From contig NC_092564.1 in NCBI RefSeq assembly GCF_037975245.1, positions 23,215,984 through 23,279,983 on the forward strand: a DNA stretch of 64,000 bases. The letters are read 5' to 3'. The translations under genes were made by a program, and so were the position numbers. Source of the DNA: Apostichopus japonicus. Lineage: Eukaryota > Echinodermata > Holothuroidea > Aspidochirotida > Stichopodidae. The notes beneath the pieces were generated by a model. That model saw only the letters and a program-made list of their open reading frames with translations, was not told the DNA's origin and did no database searches. Positions 1 through 11,974 of this stretch are shown here, piece by piece. Each line of letters begins with the position of its first letter. Position 1 is the first letter of the stretch.

Positions 1-320
1 GTCATGAATGAACTGGGTACAAAAACTGCCATGTATACAGATTTGCAGTATACAGCATGTCGACAAATTTGCTTGTCTGATACAAGATAAATAGTTACCT
101 GCATATTAGGGGATGCAGGACTTGATCCACAGTTTGCCTACAGGAATAACTGTACGTTTAATGAGAGTATGATGCCAGTGTATTGTGTGTTCAAGGAACG
201 AGGACCAATGAAAGATAATTGTCATGTCATGGTCATTGTAAAAGCTGGAAACAATAAACATGAAGGGTTCATGCTCTGTTTAATATTTATCTTACAAAAA
301 TTTAAATTTTTTCTTGCCAG

Positions 321-429
321 GATTCAACATGGCGGCCAATTATCACAAACCTCTTGTCTGGAGCATTAGCTGGTGCTGTGGCAAAGACTACCATCGCTCC
401 TCTTGACAGGACAAAAATTCTTTTCCAAA
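321..429 (+). CDS. SLC25A42: SLC25A42-like, first exon in window
   Basis: The acceptor is ttcttgccag and the donor is gtaagt at 430. The exon is 36 codons plus one base and ends in phase 1. It encodes the start of the first transmembrane helix ([14 protein letters not shown]) and the first signature PLDRTK. Confidence 0.9.
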
Positions 430-3400
430 GTAAGTTATCTTTCATACTGCCAGGTGTTTTTAGCTATTTGGTGTGGAAGTTGCGAGTTGATTAAAGCAGG
501 CAATATATTTGTTATATATATATATATATCTGTATCTGTATAATGTTATTTAAGGTAACACTTCAATAGAATGTTGCCTCAGTGTTTTGATTCCCTTTGT
601 CACTGTTAAAGGAAAGATTAGGAGCCCGGAAATGTAAGTAGTATCTTTACTTTAGACAGGCAACATCACACCAGGAAGGATTAACCTAGTGAGGCATCTC
701 GTTGGTTTGTAAAGAACAGAAAAACAATATATTATGCTGTATAGTTTGGCACACAACATTTCTCTGGTGGTTACTGAATGGTTAACAAAGTCGCTCTTCT
801 GGGCATCCATATTGCTATAACCATGGAGATCCCTATGTTAGATTGATGGTTATTCAAGTAAACTATCCTATTGCTTGGTCAGACTACTGTAGTAAATTAG
901 TTATAAGCCCACAACAACAAAAATTCAGCCTCATCAATGGTCTTTATGGAGATGCTAAGTCATGAAAATTGTCCCAAATATAATAAGAAAGATTGGGTGG
1001 CACATATTTATCCTTCTACTGGAGCTTTCTGTCTGTTCAAACACTGATACAAGCAAAATGAAACCATTCAATCAGCAGAACAGACTGTTACTGAACAAAA
1101 AAGCCCTCAAACATTATAGCATGTTTGTTTGACCTTGGTTTGGATTTCTCCACTTTCAGCGTCCGATATGAAATTCAGCGTCCGGCAGGTCGTTAGTGTG
1201 CTAAACAATGTCTACCAGAAGGAGGGAATTCTGGCCCTGTGGCGGGGTAACTCAGCTACCATGGTCAGGATCATACCTTATGCAGCCTTGCAATATTCAA
1301 CTCATGAACAGTATAAGAAACTACTTAAGCCCAACAATGCACAGTAAGTTAATATCATTAGACAGGAATTTGGCCCAAACTAGCTCGAGTCAGAACCGTA
1401 GAGAAAGACCAGAGAGGGAATTGTATCAGTTTGATTGGTGTTAGAGGAAAGGCTCTCGTCCATTGACCTGCACCATCCACTTAATTAGAAAATCATTTCA
1501 TAGAACTGTCATTGGTACTTATATAATTTGAATGCAGCCATCAGTGGGTTGCAATTTGGCCATTTGACCTCTAAATTGAGATAGCATCACTAGCCTGCCT
1601 ATTTGGCAACTATATTAGTAGTGGCATGCTGCCCTCTGTTATTCATACAGTTCATTTTGGTTTCATTATTGGGCCTTGATATTAACTTCCTTTATTTTAG
1701 TGTTTAAAGCTTTAAGTTTTCTTTGTTTTACCTTTGAGGTATATTTAGAGGTTGCAAAAAACACCTTGTTAGTTACTCTACAGCACACATACATTATTAA
1801 TATTAGATGAGTTATTATCTATCACTTTACATGGCATTTGTACCAACCATCTTTCATTTGATTTTACCATATATATGTATACACTAAAGTTCAAGAGTAG
1901 AAATGATACCACAAATAAAATTCCAATGGTAAAAAAGACTGATTGACGTGGTATAACGACCTTGCATATTAGAAACAAAAGGGAAGACAAATTGTCAAAC
2001 AAAGACAAGTAATGTTAATGACAATGTTCCATCTGTTGTTCTTTCACTTTCAAGATCTTTTGTCATTTTTGTGATTGTTTATTGTTAACACAATTAATCT
2101 TCATAACCCTTCATAGGAACCTTGCACCCTTTGCTCGCTTCTGTGCTGGCTCTATGGCGGGTGTGACAGCATCTGCCTTGACGTACCCTCTGGACTTGGT
2201 GAGGGCGAGAATGGCGGTCACAGAGAGAACAAGGTAATTGTCATATGTATTTCCCACACTTGTTTCTTAGAAGGAGGGAGTAGAGGGCACTGGGTACTAA
2301 TTTTCTCATCTAGTGTAGAGTTACTGGTCTTTACACATGATAGCCTTTAAAATTAGACATATTTTCATGATTTCTAGAATTAAGGTGTAAACTTTTGTTT
2401 TACACAATTTGAATTTTAGTTTGCATAAGAATGAAGGAAGGCAGAAGGGTGGTGGGGGTGGCGGTCAAGAGCACATTTGTTCAGTGCAATGTGGGTTTCG
2501 CTTGGCCTATATTAGAAGGAATATCATGTGGACAGCCTTTGGAAGATATTAACTTGAAATGCATAGACACAGCTGGGACATGTCCTGTTAATATGGAATT
2601 CCAAACAGTCTTGGTAAACCCTTTTCAGAATATCGCCCTCTATTATGTTCAGGTATTTAAATTGAGGCACAAGTATCTAGCTGTGTTACATTGTACATTA
2701 TCTACTGTTTATTAAGTTTAAGTCTCAATAAAGCTTCTAGCAAAATCTCTCTTTAGAGATGGAGGCTTGATGATCACCATGTTTTGAGTGAAAATCAATG
2801 TTATTTTCGTCCCAACATTAAAGGATTAGGCTTAAAAAGAGGGTAAAATGAAGTAAAATCTGAAATGACATAACAGTAAATTCAGAGTCAGTTTATATCA
2901 GAGTTGAAACATTGCTGTACAAGATGATTGTATTATTTGCAAAGACTAAATCTCCCCATGGAACAATGCTGAAATGAATGATATCATAGGTTAGCTTTGT
3001 TTCCATAGCATGAACACACACCCATTCTAACTACTGTATGTCGTAGGTACCATGTATGGCAAATCTATGTGAGTTCATATAAGCCTGTAAAAGGCTATAA
3101 GTCGTACATAAGTCGCACAAGAGCTAGGCTGACTGGTGGAAACACATTGCTTCAATACCATCCTTTGCATTAAAATTGGCTGATTTTAAAGATCCAGTAT
3201 AAAACAGTTATATTGTGTTAATAGGAAGATTAAAGAATCTTCCCCCAACCTTGTGTACATTGTTGACAATTAACTTGGAAGAGACTGGCCTGTTCATGAA
3301 ACTCAACTCTTTGCAGTTTTCTCAAAATTAATCACAGCACTACAGGTACTTAAAATTGTGCAAAACATATATTGGTATATCATGAGATTATACTGTAGCG

Positions 3401-6400
3401 ATAACAAATGTGTGAATTGTAAAGACGAATTGAAAGCAAGCTGAAAGGTGTTTTTGTGTTTGACAGTCCAGAATTAGTGTTTCTGTGAATTTACAAATTG
3501 GTTGCATGTTCAAAATCTAATCAGTTTTTACTCTTTACATTTTCTGTCAAACTGTGAAACCAATAAACACATTCATTAAAGTAGAATTGCATTGTAATTT
3601 TTCTTGGGGAGTCTCGCCCCCCCCCTGTCTGCCATAAAATTAGTCCTCTACACTGAAGGGGGTGGGATGGTGCTATGTAGTAGTAAAGGTACTAACTTTA
3701 CTGTGGTTCTTTGAAAAGTCAAGACCAATGATCAAACCTGACACAGTAATTTTCCGGGAAGCAAACCTCTCAAACTAGAAGAACTCTCGTAGAATGTATC
3801 AACTTAGAAAGAAAAATATTGGTTTGTCCAAGAGTTGAGTCAGTAGAGGTAGGAGTTGATAGGACTTGCCTTTAGCCATTCAAAAGTGGATTTCTTTCTC
3901 CCTTTTTCTTTCTTTCTGTGAAGTTTTTGGATTTCATTTTACTAATCTTTTGCTCCTTGATGTAACAAATGTTTGTCTAAAGCATTTGCTCTTTGTTATA
4001 AGTCTACTTAAAGTAACATCATTACAATATTCAATCCTCCCAATCTGTTCTGTTTGTCATGTCCAGAAAGTTGCCTGGAAAGTGCAAACCAGTATTCTAT
4101 AAATGGTCCACGGTGGTTCCTAGGATCGGCAATATCAAAGAGGCCCTAGAAATGCACTATCCACCCACCTGTGTATTGTTATGTTAATAACCTTTGCTAA
4201 TCTCTAGGAAAACGAAGCAAAATCATGTTATTGAAGACGTCCCCCCACTCATTGAGGGAGAAATTTTGTCCTGGGGCAAGGATACATGTTGCTTTTGTTA
4301 TTTCTGTGCTAATTATAACCCTGTGTTTGCTTATTCTTGCTGTTGTTGTGCGGAGAGTAACAACTGTAGGCTTAATCCTGGTGTAGGGCTTCATGCTCAT
4401 GTCAATTATTAGAGGGTAGAAATGCAGGCCTGAAGCCAAGGCCCAGCTGAAAGATATTTCTGAGAAATGGACAAATTCTCCTGTTATAGTAGAGATTAGT
4501 CTCGAATGACTGATTTGGATTGTTTGCTGGGTAATAAGTTCCTCTTGAGGGGATTGAACAATGTATTGTCAATGTTGCCAGGTAGAAAAATAGAGTGTTC
4601 CATGTTAACACCTTCAGTTGTCACTCACTTTCGGGAAAGGTCTCTCCGGGAAGAGTAGTAGTTTGCAATATCACAAACAGAACAAAAAATGCAGAAGCTG
4701 ACCAAGATATAATATAGGGAGTATTGGAGTGGATGTTTTTAATGAGGTATTTCTTGTTCAATGTATCAAATTCACTAAACCCTTCAATTTGCCATCTGTA
4801 ATTTCCTAGTCAGTACTAGGTGTGTTAATTCTAACAAGAACATTGTAATGCTCTTTTAATAAATGATACTGAGGTCAGCCCCTCGGGCCTAATTGTTAAT
4901 GTGACTCAATTGTGGTCAATTCCATGATAAGGTCAACATCATACCAAAAAATTTAAAATCATTTTACATTAAAATTGTATAAGTTTCCAATAAATAGAAT
5001 ACTTGTAGTTAATTTTTTTTTGACATCAAGGCATTAGACAATAGTGGTGAATTGAAAACACCCTCGATTTACTGTCACGCGAGTCACAAAATTTACTGTT
5101 TTTGTTTTTTTTCTCCTTGACTGCACAAGACTTTTACTCCAAATAATGAATATCAAGTCTTCACATAGATACCAAAAAGATTACTGAATTTTCCTTTCCA
5201 GAAGATGTTCAAATTTTGTGGAAAATCACCCTTTACGAATGTCACGCGAGTCACGTCACGCGAGTCTCGTCAATTCAAGATAGTGTTTCTACCTATTTAC
5301 TGTGTGTTGGACTAATTATATTTGGTATAGCATAGTGCTCAGTTAATAGCTTCAATTTTATTTTGACATCAAGGCATTAGACAAGTGTGGTAAATTGAAA
5401 ACAGTAAACACCCTTGATTTACTGTCACGTGAGTTACAAAATTGACTGTTTTTGGTTTTTTCTCCTTGCCTGCACAAAGGTTTACTCCAAATAATGAATA
5501 TCAAGTCTTCACATAGATACCAAAAGGATTACTGAATTTTCCTTTTCAGAAGATATTCAAATTTTGCAGAAAATCACCCTTTACGAATGTCACGCGAGTC
5601 ACGTCACGCGAGTCAAGACAAATCAAGATAGTGTTTCTACCTATTTACTGTGTAAAAATTACAGGGATGTTATAGTTTGATGAATGAAGAACACTGATTA
5701 AAGATATCATAAATGAATTCCCCTTTAATTAGGCAACTTGAATAATATGTGCACACATAATGCAACTAATTATAATAATTTCATTTGAAATATCAGAATT
5801 TAAAATCATGAATATTTATTCGCAATATAATGCCTATTTTATCACCACATTTGGAAAGTTAGCACATGTCATTGATTTTTTAGTACTATACAAAAACATA
5901 ATCTATATTTGTATCTGGCAATGCCATGTGCTATGACTTGACAACCTTAAGGTTTTAACTGCTCAATCATTCCCAAAATCCTATGAGCGAATGTATCTTC
6001 TCAATATTACACTTTTGGTTTATTCAAATATGACAAATAAGAATGGTAATTTGAATCACATTTTGATAGATCTGTTTCTTCTATAACTTTCAACTGAGTG
6101 ACTTCAACAGACTAAATATTGTTATAAATATTAATTGACAAGATATATTGCCTGAACAACTGTACTACCCGTACAGTATATTACCTACTGTCTGCAGTCA
6201 TGAAAGTAACTCGGGGACATAAATATCATCTGGACATTCCCAAGGGAAGTACCTTTTGGACACTTTCTAGACCAATGAATGTTTTATTTCACTAGGCAAG
6301 ATCTATACCTTCGATTCACTACTGCATTTGGTCTACAGTAGAACTATTCGAAAAGTGAACTTGTCACGCGAGTCACGTTTTCTTGTCACGCGAGTCACAA

Positions 6401-9400
6401 TACATCTTCATCGTAATTTCCATGCGTTACAACATTTATTCAAAGTTGCATAGCAATTGAGGTAGAGGTGTTTTTAGCTCATACCAGCATGCTGGTGTGA
6501 GCTATTGTTACAAGGCGGCGTCTATCACTCTATCATTCTATCACTCTATCCATCAACAATTGGTAAAACCGCTCCCACTCGCACAGTGTTTGATGGAATT
6601 TCATGAAACTTGGACACAAGGACCATTGGGTATAGGGCCATCAGAGATGGTCCGAAATTTGTGGTCAAAGGTCACATATGGGCCGTAATGGGCCATTTTG
6701 TGGAAATACGCAAAATGCTTCTTCTCCTACAGATTCCATGGTACAATGTTGAGGGTTTGTCACGATAGTTCTATGGAAGTTTTACCTTCAGGGTGTTCAT
6801 GAATTTGAGATCAAAGATCAACTAGGGGTCTTTTGTGGCCTGGGCCGCGGCCCGATATTTTCAAATTGCTCCTGTTCGTACAGTGTATGGCCAGTTATAA
6901 TGAAACTTGGTCACAACGTTCCTCGGGATGAGAGTTACGAGGGGTGTTCGGAAAATTGAGGTCAAATGTCATTTAGGGGGTCATTCTTTGTAATATTTTC
7001 AAATATCTCAATCTCCTCAAGATGTTGATGGATCATATTCAAAGTTGAACTGATGATTGTTGGATTGTGTATGAATTAGGTGATGCCTAATAATTTTTGG
7101 TCAAAAGTTAATTAATTACAATTAATCCCCATTGTTTAAAAAAATCTGAGCCTTCACCTTTTGCCAAAGCTCCTTTAATTTGTCTCCCAGTCTCTGCAGT
7201 GTTTGTTTACATTTGTGGTTAAGCTCTGCAGAGGCTGTTAGTGGAATTAAAGCAGGACTGGGAGTTGTTATTAACTGTCGAACTGTAAGCATGAGAGCCC
7301 TATAGCCAATCAGCACTTGCCGATTCTTAGAAGTCTTTGAGCCTGAGGTATTGTAGGCAGCCAGCCAAAATTTTGGCAAGGAGTGCTTCAGGTCTGCTCA
7401 GGTAGAGGGGAGAAAGTTAAATAGGGTAGGTCAGTGGTATTGTTTGAGAGAGTGGGTAAAATAGGATTTAAAGGGGGAAAATAGGAATTATAGCCAGTGG
7501 TGTGGCCAGGATTCTGCTAAAGGGGGGGGGGTATCCCTCATGGGCCCAAAATTGGTGGAATCTGAAAAATGGCCTAAAATTTGGTGGGCCATAAAGTTTT
7601 GTGGGCCCTACATTTTTAAGCTCGAAATGGTATGAGCTTCTGCACCATTGGTGCTCTAGTTCAACTTCGGTATGATTATAAAAAGTGATTGGAAAAATTT
7701 TAATAAGACATAAGAAATCGAACATTTGTGTGTGCATTCTGATTTTTGCTAATAGTAACTGTCACGCGAGTCACGTTTACTTTTTCGCCAATTTCACCCC
7801 CAATACTTGAGGTATAAATATTTTTTGTCTACTGTTGTAAGCATTAAGGCGTACTTCACTGACTACATGAATGCTTTTCTCCCAGGTAACTTCTTTACTT
7901 GTTTAATGATATCAAATAGAGAGGAATTTTAGTAAAAATGTCACGCGAGTCACCATGGAATTGACCATATACTTGCTTTGTACAAAAGGACAACCATGGA
8001 TAAATTCAACGATACTATTGTCTTATTTTAAGCATTATATTTGAGATAACGAACATCTCCTAGTTTCCTCATAATTTATGTGTTGATAATGTTTATTCAG
8101 TGGTGTGTGTGTTAAACTAGAAAGTCCAGCATTGACTGGTGGTGAGTCACAGATGTTTTAAAAACTAAAAGGGGCATTGATACAGTGTACATGGCAGCAA
8201 TGGATATCTCAGGTCCAGATAGAAGATAACAAGGTATCATGTTTCATTACTGTCTGCATTTTTAGCGACAAGAAGAAAACGTCACTTGCAAGCAACAAAA
8301 AGTTAACTTATTCAGAGCGAGGCACACGGTTTGAGGCGAGTCTTCAATGTCTTTATGACATACAGTAGTTGTTGACCTGTTTTTTTTGGGTTTTCACAGA
8401 TACCGAGGTATGCTGTCGATGTGTCTCCATACACTGAAGCATGAAGGACCCAAGGCTTTCTATCAGGGCTTCCTCCCTACCATGCTTGGTGCAATACCGT
8501 ATGGCGGAACTAGCTTCTTTACTTATGAAACATTCAAGAAAAGGCACAAAGGTCAGTATTAACGTAAACTTTAGTACAATGGAAGAGAAACCCTTGTAGA
8601 ACTCTACCCTACCTGTAAACTTATAGAAAGAAAAGTAGGAAAGGAAATATCAAACCCCCCCCCAAAAGACAGTCCTATCCCCCAGTCTAACACCCATCCT
8701 GTACCATTACAACCACACCATGCTCACCCCCACCTCCCTGCCCAGCCATGTAGCTCCTCCTACAATTTAGGATCAGAACACGTAGCAATGTATTCTCACG
8801 ACTAGCCTGAGAGTAGTATGCTGTGCTTTTAGTCTGATGTGTCATATCACCAACAGAAGAAAAGAGTAAACAACGTATTGTGCAAGTTGTTTACAGACAG
8901 GTGGAGAATCATTGTTTAAGTCTTTTCAGAAAATGCGGATTTGTTCTGAAGATTAATCAGGTACAAACATTTAAAACTGATGACATATGGAAACATAACA
9001 TACACTGTACTTTTATAGTAAACTTCAAAGAATTTGTGTAAATCTTGCACTTTTCAAGGAAATTCTCTCTCCGGCCTTTCTATTTGACTTTGGTTCTTAC
9101 TCCAGTATTCAGAGTTCATTAATTTGTTTGTTTATCAGTGTTTCTGTCGTTCGTTCGTTCGTTCTTTGTTCTCTCGTTTGTTTGTTTATTGATTTGTTTA
9201 TATAATTGTTTATGCATTCATTCATCCATACATTCAGTTATTCTTGATTTATCGATTCATTCCTTCCTTTCCTTATTTGTTTTTTATTTATATTTTATTG
9301 AACAGAAGTGACTAACAACAGAGACCCCACACCTCTAGAGAGACTGTGTTACGGAGCCATAGCGGGTCTCTGCGGCCAGACATCTTCGTACCCTCTGGAC

Positions 9401-9631
9401 GTGATCCGCAGGCGCATGCAAACGGCAGGAATTACTAAATATTCGTACAAAACTATCGTGAAGACAGCCAGGGAGATATATCAGGAGGGGGGAATCAAAG
9501 GGGGGCTGTACAAAGGCCTCTCCATGAACTGGGTGAAGGGACCCATCGCTGTCGGTATCAGTTTCACAGTCTTCGACATGTCCAAGAATGCACTTTCAGA
9601 TTCCCATCTCTTCTCCACCGGTGCAAAGTAA
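321..9631 (+). CDS. SLC25A42: Mitochondrial carrier, SLC25A42-like (CoA/adenosine 3',5'-diphosphate carrier), 5' end missing
   Basis: Five exons join as 321-429, 1160-1343, 2117-2233, 8400-8551 and 9306-9631. Together they give 888 nt, or 295 residues plus a TAA stop, with every intron GT-AG and all phases matching. The product has the three-fold mitochondrial carrier repeat: PLDRTK in exon 1, PLDLVR in exon 3 and PLDVIR in exon 5 are the three PX[DE]XX[KR] signatures. Stretches such as [11 protein letters not shown] and [20 protein letters not shown] match the SLC25A42 family as I know it. That family exchanges coenzyme A for adenine nucleotides across the inner mitochondrial membrane. Vertebrate members are about 318 residues, so roughly 20-25 N-terminal residues should lie in an exon left of the window. 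The ATG at 329 is in the wrong frame and is not the start. SLC25A16 or another CoA-type carrier is the main alternative, less likely given the C-terminal match. Confidence 0.93.
430..1159 (+). other. SLC25A42-like intron (730 bp)
   Basis: GT-AG intron between phase-1 exon ends. It holds a short TA run near 514-528 and nothing else recognisable. Confidence 0.85.
1160..1343 (+). CDS. SLC25A42: SLC25A42-like, second exon in window
   Basis: The acceptor is ccactttcag and the donor gtaagt at 1344. The exon enters in phase 1 and leaves in phase 2. It encodes the first matrix loop and second helix, including [19 protein letters not shown], the conserved region following the first signature. Confidence 0.93.
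1344..2116 (+). other. SLC25A42-like intron (773 bp)
   Basis: GT-AG intron. I see no coding sequence or repeat in it. Confidence 0.85.
2117..2233 (+). CDS. SLC25A42: SLC25A42-like, third exon in window
   Basis: The acceptor is cttcatag and the donor gtaatt at 2234. The exon enters and leaves in phase 2. It encodes the third helix and the second signature, [12 protein letters not shown]. Confidence 0.92.
5021..5653. repeat. Two diverged copies of a ~290-bp block, offset about 343 bp
   Basis: Copy one runs about 5021-5305 and copy two about 5364-5653. Both begin tgacatcaaggcattagaca and both end tagtgtttctacctatttac. In between, phrases such as tcaagtcttcacatagatac recur in the same order. 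The copies differ by scattered substitutions and small indels, so the duplication is not recent. Confidence 0.9.
5074..7953. repeat. Cluster of the 14-mer GTCACGCGAGTCAC
   Basis: Perfect copies start at 5074, 5241, 5589, 6363, 6385, 7761 and 7940. Near copies start at 5255, 5424 and 5603. Some are in direct pairs (5241/5255, 5589/5603, 6363/6385). All are on the plus strand. The motif is a near-palindrome: its reverse complement matches it at 10 of 14 positions. I saw no copy elsewhere in the window. Its function is unknown. Confidence 0.85.
6475..7090. repeat. Interspersed repeat with a 30-bp palindromic head and modular body
   Basis: The left end, 6475-6504, is a near-perfect 30-bp palindrome centred on GCATGC with one mismatched pair. 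The body repeats a loose module: a cytosine-rich 'cgcacagtgt' phrase, then atgaaacttgg with a cacaa phrase, then a ggtcaaa phrase (about 6580-6680, then 6870-6980). This looks like a non-autonomous dispersed repeat. No transposase is seen and the right end is uncertain. Confidence 0.55.
8400..8551 (+). CDS. SLC25A42: SLC25A42-like, fourth exon in window
   Basis: The acceptor is ggttttcacag and the donor gtcagt at 8552. The exon enters in phase 2 and leaves in phase 1. It encodes the second matrix loop and fourth helix, including [16 protein letters not shown] and FFTYETFK. Confidence 0.93.
8552..9305 (+). other. SLC25A42-like intron (754 bp)
   Basis: GT-AG intron. Its 3' part (about 9146-9300) is a degenerate tetranucleotide tract (gttc, gttt, attc and ttta units) running up to the acceptor. 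There is a short C run near 8658. Confidence 0.85.
9306..9631 (+). CDS. SLC25A42: SLC25A42-like, last exon
   Basis: The acceptor is attgaacag. The exon enters in phase 1 and ends in TAA at 9629-9631. It encodes helices 5 and 6 with the third signature [13 protein letters not shown] and the family block [20 protein letters not shown]. It is the strongest evidence for the SLC25A42 assignment. Confidence 0.95.
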
Positions 9632-9998
9632 GAAACTTTTCCGAAAAGGGAAAAGAGATGTTTTGGAAGACTAGGGTGAATGCAACATACACTCTGGTGT
9701 TTGGCCTAACAGTATTACCAAGTGTGATGGAACTTGGAGATACCGCACTTGTAAGGTCAAAAGGTCAGATCTAAGTACAGTGTAAATGTCAATGAAATTT
9801 CTGCTACGTCTTTCATGCAGTAGAATCTCGTTCAATCTGTAGAATGTTTTGGACAGACCTAACATATTTATTCAAAGTCATTGATCTTCTGGCTGATACT
9901 TTAATTAAGGCAGGATATATGATGGTGGATATCCTATTCTGTGACTTGTTAAATTGAAACAAAATGGTTCGATATATATTCATTACTTGTAAAGGAAT

Positions 9999-10004
9999 AA
10001 TAAA
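9999..10004 (+). terminator. Candidate polyadenylation signal for the carrier
   Basis: AATAAA lies 368 bp after the carrier stop, with no closer canonical hexamer noticed. It would give a 3' UTR of about 390 nt. The stretch 9632-10200 contains nothing else recognisable. Confidence 0.45.
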
Positions 10005-10217
10005 GTTGTGGGACAAGAGTAAACTTACAGGGTCGTCAAGTGTCTCGTAACAAGATCTCATATCAAGCTCACTAGAAGTTTCCCTTCTGTCCAGACTTTT
10101 AAGGTTTATTTCCCTTCTACTTGCAAAGAATAATTGCTACATTCGTTGTAGACATTACACCTTTGATGCAATGTTTCATTGAAAACGAATGACTGTATGG
10201 TCTGTGTTTTTATTATG

Positions 10218-10685
10218 TCACCCACTAGAATCACAATGGAGGCACACCCACTAGAATCAAAATGGAGGCACACCTACAAGAATCACATTGGAGGTACACC
10301 CACTAGAATCACATTGGAGGCACACCCACTAGAATCAAATGGAGGCACACCCACTAGAATCAAATGGAGGCACACCTACAAGAATCACATTGTAGGCACA
10401 CCCACTAGAATCACAATGGAGACACACCCACTAGAATCATAATGGAGGCACACCCACTAGAATCATAATGGAGGCACACCCACTAGAATCACTATGAAGG
10501 CACACCTACCAGAATCACAAGGGAGGCACCCACTAGAATCACAATGGAGGCACACCCACTAGAATCACAATGTATGCACACCCACTAGAATCACAATGGA
10601 GGCACTCCCACTAGATTCACAATGAAGGCACACCCACCAGAATCACAATGGAGGCACACCCACTAGAATCACAATGGAGGCACAT
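10218..10685. repeat. Minisatellite, ~26-bp unit
   Basis: About 18 head-to-tail copies of a unit close to CACCCACTAGAATCACAATG followed by GAGGCA, with scattered substitutions and a few indels. The 87-residue frame it opens is a by-product of the repeat. Confidence 0.95.
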
Positions 10686-11974
10686 ACAACATTAAAATAC
10701 TTTATAACAGAAAAGATTATCTATACCAATCATTGAAATCCATAATAGAAGCAAATAAAACTATTGTTAGTAAATGCATGATGTAAAGTTTAATTGATTA
10801 AAGACCAATTAGTAATCAAACAATGACTTTCTTTCTCTCAGATTTCTCGCAACTGACACCTTTATGAAGCTATGCAATGCAAACAAGTAGCTGTGCCCTT
10901 GATTATGAAAGCCTAAATGCTTCCTTTAAGATTCGTTTTTTTCCATGTATTAGTTTCCTTTTACCAAAGTTCCTGGCATCCGACAAGCTTTGAAGTTTGA
11001 TGTCCAATCCACGTTGCCGTTCATTCACCTTTCACCAAGTGTGAAGGTGTATTTATTACATGGATAATTTGATTTTCAAGGACAAATTGATTGTAAGTGA
11101 GTGCTTGGGATCAAGTAGAGGGCAAAACAATCAGCCCAAAAATTTCATAAGAATTCCACATTATGTTCCACTCTTATGTTTGTCAGTTATCTGTCTGGAT
11201 CCTTGAAAATTGATCTTGTTTCTGCTTCCTTGTGAAACTAATTGCATTTTTCCTCTTTAATGAGTCTGTTTTTGAAGCAAACCTCTTACAAAAGTGGATG
11301 ATGAGACTTGAAGCAGTTCAATGTAATAGGTCACGTATAGATTTGAATTTCTTCCTTTCGTGAGAGTGAGGTTTCTTGTTGTTAGCCTCTTATTCGGCTC
11401 CAATTACCTAAGGATATCGTATGCAATTGTAACTACTAATCACTTTGATGGCATAATCTTGTGGTTTTGGGTGAAGATTTCTCAGACGGAGTCATTTTCT
11501 ATCCGAGACCGTCTCAGTACCTGTATCTCCTTATTCTCTTACATTTATTTTTGTTAAGCTCTAGGGGGAAGGAAAAAAAAAACTTGAATTAATTTGTGTT
11601 TGCATCTTTCTTTAGACTTTTCCTTGTTTCTGGAAATAGCTCCTGGCAATTATTAAGAGCCTGCTGTGGGAGTTTGAGTGATTGTTATTAATTGGTCACA
11701 TGTTGGCCAGAGGAACATTTTTGAGAAAATCTATAGCATCACATTCTCAGAAAAAATGACAAATTTGATGCTTGCCAAGATTTGGTTCAATTTTTAGAAC
11801 TAATGAGAGGCAGAGAGAGAGATGGTAAACAGGGTTGTTGACATTTTGTGAACTGTGGTAGACGTGCCGAACAGAACGTGCGTTACAAAATAAGTACACT
11901 TTCTACTGTCAAGGACATTGGTGTCATAATGCCAAAGGAGGTGGTTGGGTTTGTAAGGTAATTGATGTGTCCTG
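10686..11974. other. Intergenic, no gene seen
   Basis: About 1.3 kb of AT-rich sequence. I see no exon-like frame, RNA gene or repeat. Confidence 0.5.

Larger units (their letters stand above)
2234..8399 (+). other. Large SLC25A42-like intron (6.2 kb), repeat-rich
   Basis: GT-AG intron interrupting the carrier between ...MAVTERTR and YRGMLSM.... The joined protein aligns in my reading without missing residues, so I expect no further exon here. It holds the 343-bp duplicated block (5021-5653), the GTCACGCGAGTCAC cluster (5074-7953), an interspersed repeat from 6475 and a degraded GC-rich repeat near 7496-7660. The other parts (2234-5020, 5654-6470, 7955-8399) show no recognisable gene. Confidence 0.85.

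Noticed and set aside
329-370. ATG GCG GCC at 329 as a possible start for the carrier
   Set aside because: It is out of frame with the carrier repeat. The frame with [12 protein letters not shown] and PLDRTK reads through the exon start at 321, so the true start lies upstream.
2431-2732. 94-codon plus-strand frame in the carrier intron, with AATAAA just after its end
   Set aside because: No recognisable domain. Frames of this length are common by chance in this window, and it has no supporting splice context.
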